DNA of 64,000 bases from Helicobacter labetoulli (GTDB lineage Bacteria; Campylobacterota; Campylobacteria; Campylobacterales; Helicobacteraceae), in NCBI RefSeq assembly GCF_003670275.1, contig NZ_QXJF01000002.1:62001-126000 (forward strand), given 5' to 3'. Each line of letters starts with the position of its first letter. The stretch's first letter is position 1. The translations under genes and the position numbers were made by a program. Below are positions 1 to 8,243 of the stretch, in pieces. The notes under the pieces are model-generated. The model saw nothing but the letters and a program-made list of their open reading frames with translations, was not told where the DNA came from and searched no databases.

Positions 1-2821
1 ACCCTTCAAAATCCTTTGGCACATTGGAATCTTTATTGTAATAATACAAAGCCACTGCTATATCTAAGCCTTGAAAATCTAATTTTTTATTACAAAATAA
101 TTCTTTAAAGCCTTGCAATTTATCCCTTGCATTTGCTTCAAAGCTTAAGCCCTTAGGATCAACGAAAATAATTTTATATGCCCTGTTTGTTTTATGTCTT
201 AACCAAAAGATAAAATCGGGGTAAAACTTCCTTTGCTCTTGGCTTTGTGTGTCAAAATAAGGGATAAATATAGAATCTAGCTTTTCTACAATCTTGCTAA
301 AGCACCATTCGTAATCTTTAAATGCGTTCTTAGAATCTTGTAAATACGCTTGTAAATCCTTTAAAAATTCTATCTCACTTCTCTCACTAATGGCGTAGTT
401 AATATGGATTGTAGAATCTTTATATGATTCTAAAACCATCGGGCTGTAATAGTGCTTTGCTAGCTCTGCTGTGATAACATAGCTATATTTTTCTACTCTT
501 TGTGTTGGTTTAGCTTGGATTTGCTCGGTGTATTCATCTAGTGAGATTTTACCTTTTTCAAATTCTTTTTTAAGCGTATCTATGCTTTTAGCTTGTTTTA
601 TCTGTGCTAGTTCTTTAACCGCTTTATTCATCTCTTTTATAATCGTCTCACTAAGCCCATCGCCACTTAGCATAAAACCATCAAAATGCGTGATACTATT
701 CTCACAAGGCACAAACTTGTCTAATTCCTGCAAAGGTGCGTGGAAAAATCTATCCATACGACGCAGGGCGTTTTGTGCTTTAATCTTTGGCATATTGCCC
801 TTTATCTCTAAAGCCCTGCTTGTTTTATCACGCATTTTTTGCTGTATCTTTTGCAAAGTGCTAAAGCCTAAATCCGCTCTATTTATCCCACTTGATACAA
901 GCAAAATATCTTCATCATAAGATTCTATATATTTGCTTAATCTTTCAAAATCATAATGTGAAATCACAAAGGTTTCATTTTGTTTGTGAGAGTTTTTATA
1001 GCTTGGCACAAGCAGTGGTTCTAGCGTTTTATTTCTCTTAAAGCCAGCAAGCTTACTTTGGAATCTAAAGCTTTCAATCCCCTCTAAAATCCCCTGAATC
1101 GCTTCGTTTTCTGTCGCCATAATAAACACACTCTCAATGCCTAAACTCCCATCACCTAAAGAATCTTTTTTGTTATACTCTAGCTTATCACTTGCTTTTA
1201 GTCGTTTGCGGACATCTTTAAAAGGCTCAATTCTTACCCCTCGTCCTATGGTTTGTAGGACATATTTTTTTGCCTTTTTGCTACCGATATTGATAAAGTT
1301 AATGAAATTCACACGATTGCTATCCCACCCCTCGCTAAATACCTTGCTTCCCATCATAATCTGTATAGGCGATTCTATATTATTTAGCCCCTCAAAATAC
1401 CCCTTTTCTATATCCTCCCCACTCTCAATGCCTAGCACATCAAGATAGCTTTTCTCCCACTCTTTAATGCTACCGATATTTAAAAGCAAAAAGGGCTTTG
1501 TCGCATTTTTACTTTTAAAGGCAAGCTCTTTATTATTTCCCTTAATCTTACAGCACTCTAGGCTTGAAGTATGAGAAGCATAAAAGATTTGCTCTCTTAA
1601 GTCCCTAGAATCCACTTTTGCAAGTCGCTCTAAAAAGTCTTTATTCATCTCTTTTTCAGCAAAATATATATTGCTAGATTCTAGTTTTTTTGCTAAGTTT
1701 TTTGCAATCTCGCTTATATCTTTAGAATCTTGTAAGATTTTCATAATCGCTTCAAAATATAGCTTAATCCCCGCATCTTTGGTATTGACTTTATCAGCCA
1801 CAGCGATGATTAAAGGATTGTGATAATGCAGGTTTTCAAACTTTGCTTTTAAGCTTTTTAATTCCTGCTTTATCCCCACAAAAAGGATAAAGCTTTCCAT
1901 TATCCGCTCTAACTTTTCATCGCTAGAATCCACTTTAGAATCTTTAAAGGATTTGAGATTACTATCTAGCACCACGATATTTTTCCCATAGCCATCATTA
2001 TTAAACTTCTCTAAATTGTAGTTAAAAGCACAAGTAAAAAGCTCTATATCATTATCAAAAGTCGCAGAGAAATTAAAGATAAATCCGTGCGGATAGTCCC
2101 CCCTTTCCAGCCCTTTTGCTAAGTCTCTTATATAGCTTTTTCTTATAGAATCTTTGCTATCGCCCTTATGTGCTTCATCAAGCAAGATATACCAGCCCTT
2201 TTCACGCATTAAATCATCATAATTTAGTCTTTTAGCCTTAGAATCTTTACCGACATTGTCTTTTATGTCTAGCAAATCACTTCTACCAAGAAATACGATA
2301 TTTTCAAAATCTAGCAAACTTTGATTATCATACGCTTTTATCTCATTGCAAGTGATTTGTATCGGCTGATACGCATTAAAGCTTTGTATATGCGTTTTAA
2401 ACTGATCTAAAATCTTATCATTTGGCACAAGTAGCATTATGGGCTTAGATTCTATCTCGCCATTTTGCATAAGGCTTTGCATTAGACTTATAAGCTTTAT
2501 CATTACAATACTTTTCCCACTGCCTGTCGCCATCCAAAAGCTTGCCATATTGCAAAACTCTTTTATATCTAAGCCTTTTTTAGAATCTAGTTTTATATCA
2601 TTGTGTTTAAAAGCCTGTTTGTATTCATAGCATAGCTCTTTTGTATCATCTCTATACAGCTTTAAACTACATAATGCCTTTTGCAATGCTGCTACTTGAT
2701 ACTCTTGCAGACTAATAGCGCCATTAAAGCTTATAAAATCAAGGCTTTCAAAAAGATCGCTGAAAGATTGAATCTTTTTGTCTGTAATGTCTTTTAAAAT
2801 CAGTGATTGCTTTTTAGTCAT
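1..2821 (-). CDS. res: Type III restriction enzyme Res subunit (DEAD-box helicase/nuclease), 3' end outside window
   Basis: I read an uninterrupted minus-strand frame from the ATG at 2821 to the window edge, about 940 residues, so the C-terminus is missing. It has Walker A ATGSGKS near residues 98-104, a DEAH box (LLDEAHKG) near 215, motif III (FSAT) shortly after, and a motif VI-like QTIGRGVRIEP near 522. Near residues 868-888 PDFIFW...VDPKG resembles a PD-(D/E)xK nuclease core. This helicase-then-nuclease order is that of type III Res subunits, which translocate and cut DNA in complex with Mod. The start overlaps the end of the restored rhuM frame by 8 bases, and the gene is last in the operon mod-AlbA_2-rhuM-res. 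The family call is firm; whether the enzyme is active cannot be judged without the C-terminus. Confidence 0.88.
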   Translation of the reverse strand, partial: MTKKQSLILKDITDKKIQSFSDLFESLDFISFNGAISLQEYQVAALQKALCSLKLYRDDTKELCYEYKQAFKHNDIKLDSKKGLDIKEFCNMASFWMATGSGKSIVMIKLISLMQSLMQNGEIESKPIMLLVPNDKILDQFKTHIQSFNAYQPIQITCNEIKAYDNQSLLDFENIVFLGRSDLLDIKDNVGKDSKAKRLNYDDLMREKGWYILLDEAHKGDSKDSIRKSYIRDLAKGLERGDYPHGFIFNFSATFDNDIELFTCAFNYNLEKFNNDGYGKNIVVLDSNLKSFKDSKVDSSDEKLERIMESFILFVGIKQELKSLKAKFENLHYHNPLIIAVADKVNTKDAGIKLYFEAIMKILQDSKDISEIAKNLAKKLESSNIYFAEKEMNKDFLERLAKVDSRDLREQIFYASHTSSLECCKIKGNNKELAFKSKNATKPFLLLNIGSIKEWEKSYLDVLGIESGEDIEKGYFEGLNNIESPIQIMMGSKVFSEGWDSNRVNFINFINIGSKKAKKYVLQTIGRGVRIEPFKDVRKRLKASDKLEYNKKDSLGDGSLGIESVFIMATENEAIQGILEGIESFRFQSKLAGFKRNKTLEPLLVPSYKNSHKQNETFVISHYDFERLSKYIESYDEDILLVSSGINRADLGFSTLQKIQQKMRDKTSRALEIKGNMPKIKAQNALRRMDRFFHAPLQELDKFVPCENSITHFDGFMLSGDGLSETIIKEMNKAVKELAQIKQAKSIDTLKKEFEKGKISLDEYTEQIQAKPTQRVEKYSYVITAELAKHYYSPMVLESYKDSTIHINYAISERSEIEFLKDLQAYLQDSKNAFKDYEWCFSKIVEKLDSIFIPYFDTQSQEQRKFYPDFIFWLRHKTNRAYKIIFVDPKGLSFEANARDKLQGFKELFCNKKLDFQGLDIAVALYYYNKDSNVPKDFEG

Positions 2822-3790
2822 TTTTTACTCTCGTGTTAAGTGTTTTATAGGTAGATTCTAATATCTCTTCATCTTCTTTTTCTGCCTTTAGCAATGCTTC
2901 CTTTTTGCGTTGTGTAGCAAATAGCTCATATTGTTTATAAGCGATTTGCTCCATTTGTGCGTTTGCATTCCTTGAAAGGTAAGCAAAGAATCCACATTTT
3001 GCCTCCAAAAATCCATAGTCAAAGTTTGCTTATCTTTCACTCTAAGTTCTGCGGATTCTAAAAACACATTGACTAGACGATTTAAGCTATCTAGCTCCTC
3101 TTTTTTTAGATAATTTTTCGCCACAATCACATCGCCTTTACGCACAACGCTACCTTTCCAGCTTGTAAGCCCCATATTGGGATTTTTTGCGTTCGCTCTC
3201 TTATAAATCAGCTCTGCGGCAGTTCTATGCGTGATAGCGTATAAAAGCTTGTTTTGCGTCTGTGCGAAAAACATCTGCGTTGCCTTATCGCTAGGATCAT
3301 AATCTACGCTCAAAGCAAAAAGTTCTCGCACTTTTTGATAAAACCTTTTTTCACTTGCCCTTATATCTCTAATCTGCTCTAACAGCTCATCAAAATAATC
3401 ACTTCTGCCATTTGGATTCTTAAGTCTATCGCTATCTATTAAAAAGCCCTTTTGTAAATAGGTTTTTAAATGCTCGTTTGCCCAGATTCTAAACTGCACC
3501 CCTCTTTTACTGTGGACACGAAAGCCCACAGCTAAAATCATCTCTAAAGCATAAAATTTCACTTTGTATGATTTACCATCACTAGCAGTTGTCAAGTATT
3601 CCTTGACAACTGAATTCTCTTGCAATTCCCCTTCCTGTAAGATATTTCTTATATGCAAACTTATATTTTGTTTTGAGGTGTCAAAAAGTTTTGCCATAGA
3701 ATCTTGATGGAGATATACGCTCTCGCCAAGCTCATAGAGTTCAACCTTGACTTTTTTGTCTTGTGTGGTATAGAGGAGGAGGTTGGGCAT
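2814..3790 (-). pseudogene. rhuM: RhuM-family protein, split by a single-base frameshift
   Basis: The first frame (ATG 3790) encodes about 300 residues of a RhuM/virulence-type protein. It has an N-terminal winged-helix-like part (DTSKQNISLHIRNIL), then KFYALEMILAVGFRVHSKRG and RIWANEHLKTYLQKG, all typical of the family. After LLTFQG (near 2965) this frame gives an atypical tail and stops at 2888. The next frame supplies the expected RhuM-like end (ANAQMEQIAYKQYELF) and stops at 2814, overlapping the res start by 8 bases. Joining the two needs one extra base and gives about 325 residues, the family's normal size. No homopolymer lies at the junction, so this is a recent deletion, a sequencing error or a decayed gene rather than classic slippage. 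RhuM function is not established; such genes often sit next to restriction systems. Confidence 0.75.
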
Positions 3791-3791
3791 A

Positions 3792-5315
3792 TTAGTTGTT
3801 CCTATTTTCTATATTTTGTTCTTTGCAGAATAGAACCCTATCTATATAAGCAATAGCTTTTTTAATTTGTGTTGGCATAGAATCCTCTTTGCCTATAAAG
3901 TATTGCCTTAATTTCAATAATTGTTCTAGGAGATATTTTTTGTTCTTGTGAATATATTCTTGCTCTAGTCCAATTATAGAATTGCATATATAATTTAAAA
4001 TAGTTGCAGGTTTAATGTCTTGTTTTGTTTGGATAATCTGCAGCAAGTCTTTTTTGTTTATCAATTCATTTTCATATTTTGTTTTCTTTTTATCATATTC
4101 TTGCTGTGGTAGATTTTCTTCTATCAATTTTACTTTCTCGTTAATTTTTTTCTCACTTATATTTTCTTTCCTTAATGATTTAAAAAATTCTTTTAACCTT
4201 TCTTTGTTTAAACCTGCTTTTTCTGCATAAAAATATATTGGATACCACTTGCTATTATAGCCACACATTGCTTTTAAGTATACCTTTGGAGAATCTATAT
4301 TTTCTTGTTTTAAAAAACATTCATAAATTAAGTTATCATCAATATTTTTATCATGTGTTTGATGAACAACAATACCTTCAGCATTGAGAGGCTGCACATT
4401 ACCCTTTAATATTAAAGTAGGTTTGCCTTTTTTTGCTACAAATTCACCCTCTTTTACAAAAGCAATTTTTGACAATAAACTTTCATCTATTAAAAAATTT
4501 CCGCCCTTTCCCTCAACACCACCTGTGCTAAGATTTATTACAGCACTATTTTCTATACCATTTTTTAGAATAGTTTCTATATGAGCATAAAAGGTGTTTT
4601 TCAATACTTGAGTTTCTCTATTCTCTAAAATTTTTATTAAATCAAGTTTTTTAATTTTTCTAGTCTCGGCATTATATCTATAATAAATATCTCCATTTTT
4701 ATTAATAATTGGCTTGTTTTGAGATTCAAGAACTTCTATATAACCCACAACCTTACCAGCAATACTTTCCTTGCCTCTCTCAATCTTAATATTCTCTTCA
4801 AAATGTGAGCCAAGTTTCTCGCTAAAATGCTTTTTATCTTGCATTAAGCTATCTATCTCCTTAGCTTCTAAGCCATTAATGATAAATTTCTTGGTTTTTT
4901 GCCCTTCCTCTTTGACGCCAAAAACAATAAAACCGCCCTGATTATTTGCCATAGCCTGAATGCTGTGAAGCAATCTATCTTCTTTAATTGATTTAAAAGT
5001 TTCTTTAAATTCTAAAATTTCACTTTCTTCATTTTCTAAATACCCATCTTTGACACATAAAAAATTAAGTTTCTTGCTGTTAGGGATATTTCCATATTTC
5101 TCCATAAACGCTTTAGCTTTTGCCTCATCACAAGCTTGAATGCCTGCGCCAATTCTTCCCTGTTTTATGTCTGTAATTCTGCCATTATTGATATGATTCT
5201 TTACATTTGCGCGAGCATTGTTGATATAGCCTAATATTTCTTGATTGGGTATTTCAAGTTCGAATAATCTCTTAATTAATGCTATTTCATCGCTACTTAA
5301 ATTAGATTGCCCCAT
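3792..5315 (-). CDS. AlbA_2/Schlafen-type putative nucleic-acid-binding protein in the R-M operon
   Basis: 507 residues. The first ~55 (ALIKRLFELEIPNQEILGYI...) look like a helix-turn-helix. Residues 95-235 match the AlbA_2 (Schlafen-like, formerly 'ATP-binding/AAA_4') domain: EFKETF near 102 and NNQGGFIVFGV near 124, then IYYRYNAETRKIKK. The C-terminal half is helical and lysine/glutamate rich, and I do not recognise it. The gene starts 4 bases after mod stops and ends 1 base before rhuM begins, so it is co-transcribed inside the type III cassette. AlbA_2 proteins occur as regulators and in anti-phage islands. Here a role as an accessory defence factor or controller of the R-M operon is inference from position. 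Confidence 0.72.
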   Translation of the reverse strand: MGQSNLSSDEIALIKRLFELEIPNQEILGYINNARANVKNHINNGRITDIKQGRIGAGIQACDEAKAKAFMEKYGNIPNSKKLNFLCVKDGYLENEESEILEFKETFKSIKEDRLLHSIQAMANNQGGFIVFGVKEEGQKTKKFIINGLEAKEIDSLMQDKKHFSEKLGSHFEENIKIERGKESIAGKVVGYIEVLESQNKPIINKNGDIYYRYNAETRKIKKLDLIKILENRETQVLKNTFYAHIETILKNGIENSAVINLSTGGVEGKGGNFLIDESLLSKIAFVKEGEFVAKKGKPTLILKGNVQPLNAEGIVVHQTHDKNIDDNLIYECFLKQENIDSPKVYLKAMCGYNSKWYPIYFYAEKAGLNKERLKEFFKSLRKENISEKKINEKVKLIEENLPQQEYDKKKTKYENELINKKDLLQIIQTKQDIKPATILNYICNSIIGLEQEYIHKNKKYLLEQLLKLRQYFIGKEDSMPTQIKKAIAYIDRVLFCKEQNIENRNN

Positions 5316-5319
5316 TCCT

Positions 5320-8151
5320 CTACTCCCACCATATTAGATTTTTCAGTTTTGGGTATTTTGCCAAATCAATAGAATCTCGATTCAAAATCTCTCCATTGTC
5401 AAACTCACAAGATTCTATGCCTTTAGAATCTAAAAATAATCGCTTGATTTTTAGTCCTTGCAAGTTTGCTAAAGTGTGGAATAAATCAAATTCCTTTCTA
5501 TATCCACTCATATCTAGCGTGATTGTTTCGCCCTTATTAAGCTTTTTAATGAGTTTGCGGGATTTTCTGTAATCAATGATTTTTTGTGCTTTTTGATAAT
5601 CTTTAGCAGGGTAAATCGCTTCAGCGTTATTGTCAGCCATCTTGCTTGTCTTATTCTCACATTGAAAATCTGCAAGCACATATTCACATTCTTTTAATGC
5701 TTCTTCATAGGATTCTAACTCGTAGTATCTAAATGCTCCACCACCTTGATAGTCGCATTCTTCGCTAATCCCACTTTGGAATCCTGCAATAACTTTTTTA
5801 AGGCGTGGGATAATGACTTTATAAAAATGCTCTCCCATTTCAATGCCAAGCCATTTACGCCCTAGCTTTTGTGCTGCAGCTACACTTGTCCCACTTCCTG
5901 CAAAAAAATCTAAAATTATAGAATCTTCATTACTAGCTATTTCACAAATTCTTTTTAATAGCCTTTCGGGTTTTGGGGTATCAAACGCTTTGTCCCCAAA
6001 TAATGATTTTATTTCTTGTGTTGCATCGGCATTTAATACCAAGTCATACCAAATAGAAGATGGAACCAAATTTGAGCTAATGTCAATATAATGCTTATAA
6101 TATACTTTATTATTGGATTTAAAAATAATTTCATTGCGTTCCAATCGTGCCAAAAATGTAGATTCTGACATTTTCCATTGATGTTCATTTCCCTTTAAAA
6201 TTTTGCCATTTGGCAATTTTATGTCATAATGCAATCCTACACTATCCTGCAAAGCTGTATCGTTCAAGGGCTTTTCAATATAAAATCCCTTATCATCTTG
6301 TTTATATTTAGATATACTTGGTCTTATAACTCCATTTGTAACCAAAGTATCTGCATTTTTTGCATAAAAACACAGATACTCTTGTTCGTTTGCAATATGA
6401 CTAGAATCATTGCCTCCACCTGCTCTTTTTCTCCAAATCACATTACTTACAAAATTTTCTTCACCAAACATAGAATCGCAAAGTATTTTAAGCCTTGCTT
6501 GTTCGTTATCATCTATGCTTATAAAAATGCTTCCACTATCCTTTAAAAATTCCCTTGCTAATTCCAAGCGATTAGCTATCATTGAAAGCCACGATGCGTG
6601 ATTAAATTTATCCATATAAACAAAATCGTTGTTGCTCGTGTTGTAAGGCGGGTCAATATAGATTAAATCCACTTTGTTTTGATATTTTGGCATTAGGGAG
6701 TTTAGTGCTTGAAAATTATCTGCTTTTATTAGCTCACCATTAAGAATGGATTCTATATCATCAAACACGCTTAGAATCTTGTATTTTGTCTCTTTGCTAA
6801 AATGCTTTGTGTCAAGGGGTAGAAATTTATATTTGTCATCACTCAATATCTTTTCGCTTATATTTTGTGCTTGAAAACTCTCATCAATAAGCCCTAAATC
6901 CTGCCATTCTTTGATTTGCTTTTCAAAGCCTTTGTCTTTGCATATAGAATCTAAAAGTGCGGTATTTTGCAATTGAGTTTTATTAGAATCTTGGCATTCT
7001 AAGGATTGAGATGAGAAAACCAGCGAAGCGGTGCAAGGCGAAGCCACAGCAGGTTTCTTTAGTAAATCAGCGTTTTCAAGTGAGCCAACAAGAAGCTTAC
7101 TAGTCGTAAGTGCCGCAGTTGGCGAACGCAGAATCGCCGATTTATCACTCAATACTGAATGCCTTAAAATCAAATCAAAGCTAAAGACATAATTTACCGC
7201 TTTGACAAATTTAGGCTTTAACCACACAGCCTTTAGCTCATCTTCAAAATCGCCTATAAGCCCTATTATTTCTAAGGCGATATTGCGAATCCTTTGTAAA
7301 TGTGAAATGGATTTTACACTCCATTCTTGAAACTCGCTGTCTTTATAGAGATAATGATAAAACCACAAGTCAAACTGCTCTTGTAAAAATGCCCTTGCAT
7401 TTTTATGGATAAAAAAATCAACTTCATTTTGCTTTTTATAACTTGTAAAAAGCTTTTTTATGGTCGCTTCATCTAGGGGGAATTTATGTGCTTTTAGGGA
7501 TTTTATAAAATCTTCGCTCAACTCATTGCTATTTTCTTTAAACACAGCATTAAGCTCTGGGAATAAATCCTTTTGACTTAAAACCTTGATATAAATGGTG
7601 GGTATAGAATCTTGTGTATCTGTGCTTGTTTGCTCTATTTTATCAAGCTTGAAAATAAGCTTTCGCTTGGTATTATCGGCGTTTTGCCTATACTCACTTG
7701 TATCAAAGTAGATTTGGGCTAACTCATTTTCATCACTTAAAGTAAGGCTAGTATAAAGCGTATCACTTTTGACATAGTATAAATCTTTTGTTTTATAAAA
7801 AAGGCTTGTATCCTTAGAATTGGTATAGACTTTTACATAAATGTTTTTATACAGCGGTGTATCGTGGAAAAATGGCGTGCCTGTTTCATTAAGATAGCTA
7901 TCAAAGAAAGTATAAAGCTTATTGTAAATATCGTGTGAGTTAAAATCATTGTTTGGGATAGCAGAATCTAAATAAGCTTTTATGTGAGAGAAATACCACT
8001 CTTTTATGCTTAAAAGATTGCTAAAACCACTTTGTGTGTTGCTTGTATTGCTTTGTGTATTTTGTGCTGTATGAGCCTTTTCATAGGCTTTTATCTTTGC
8101 ACCCAGATAACATTCCTCTAATTTGCTATAAAATGCCTTTTTGTAGTCCAT
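5320..8151 (-). CDS. mod: Type III adenine-specific DNA methyltransferase (Mod)
   Basis: 943 residues. Motif IV DPPYNTSNNDF lies near residue 500 and motif I FFAGSGTSVAAAQ near 750. The order IV then I is that of beta-class N6-adenine methyltransferases and fits type III Mod subunits. The region between them is the likely target-recognition domain. The catalytic half is conventional, while the N-terminal ~330 residues are the variable type III extension. Residues about 330-395 (6960-7170) are foreign: they contain a repeat also found in the neighbouring dehydrogenase gene (LLKKPAVASPCTASLVFSS), inserted without breaking the frame just before EKQIKEWQDLGLIDE. Mod sets the specificity for Res encoded downstream. 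There is no simple-sequence tract in the gene, so it is not obviously phase-variable. Confidence 0.9.
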   Translation of the reverse strand: MDYKKAFYSKLEECYLGAKIKAYEKAHTAQNTQSNTSNTQSGFSNLLSIKEWYFSHIKAYLDSAIPNNDFNSHDIYNKLYTFFDSYLNETGTPFFHDTPLYKNIYVKVYTNSKDTSLFYKTKDLYYVKSDTLYTSLTLSDENELAQIYFDTSEYRQNADNTKRKLIFKLDKIEQTSTDTQDSIPTIYIKVLSQKDLFPELNAVFKENSNELSEDFIKSLKAHKFPLDEATIKKLFTSYKKQNEVDFFIHKNARAFLQEQFDLWFYHYLYKDSEFQEWSVKSISHLQRIRNIALEIIGLIGDFEDELKAVWLKPKFVKAVNYVFSFDLILRHSVLSDKSAILRSPTAALTTSKLLVGSLENADLLKKPAVASPCTASLVFSSQSLECQDSNKTQLQNTALLDSICKDKGFEKQIKEWQDLGLIDESFQAQNISEKILSDDKYKFLPLDTKHFSKETKYKILSVFDDIESILNGELIKADNFQALNSLMPKYQNKVDLIYIDPPYNTSNNDFVYMDKFNHASWLSMIANRLELAREFLKDSGSIFISIDDNEQARLKILCDSMFGEENFVSNVIWRKRAGGGNDSSHIANEQEYLCFYAKNADTLVTNGVIRPSISKYKQDDKGFYIEKPLNDTALQDSVGLHYDIKLPNGKILKGNEHQWKMSESTFLARLERNEIIFKSNNKVYYKHYIDISSNLVPSSIWYDLVLNADATQEIKSLFGDKAFDTPKPERLLKRICEIASNEDSIILDFFAGSGTSVAAAQKLGRKWLGIEMGEHFYKVIIPRLKKVIAGFQSGISEECDYQGGGAFRYYELESYEEALKECEYVLADFQCENKTSKMADNNAEAIYPAKDYQKAQKIIDYRKSRKLIKKLNKGETITLDMSGYRKEFDLFHTLANLQGLKIKRLFLDSKGIESCEFDNGEILNRDSIDLAKYPKLKNLIWWE
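6985..7165. repeat. Interspersed ORF-compatible repeat, solo copy inside mod
   Basis: The core at 6985-7067 (83 bases) matches 8721-8803 in the dehydrogenase gene at all but two positions by my hand alignment. The copy continues less conserved to GATTTATCACTCAATACTGA (ends about 7160), which matches 8873-8892. Read on the complementary strand, the core shares TTTACTAAAGAAAC and TTTTCTCATCTCA with the oppositely oriented copies at 8395-8527 and 9427-9560. It carries no stop in the mod frame. No target-site duplication was identified. Confidence 0.8.
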
Positions 8152-8243
8152 TGTTTGCCTTTGTATTTTTATGTGCTTTTGCTAGTCATAAAGTTTAGTA
8201 AAACTTCCCCATATCTTGCTTAAACCATTTATCCCATATATCT

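Noticed and set aside
528-2630. Plus-strand ORFs of 63-130 residues
   Set aside because: They are antisense shadows of the continuous res frame, which carries helicase motifs throughout.
2814-3008. A separate 64-residue gene overlapping rhuM
   Set aside because: Its sequence is the missing RhuM C-terminus, so it is part of the frameshifted gene.
5843-6601. Plus-strand ORFs opposite mod
   Set aside because: Antisense to the catalytic methyltransferase motifs; composition fits a reverse-frame shadow.
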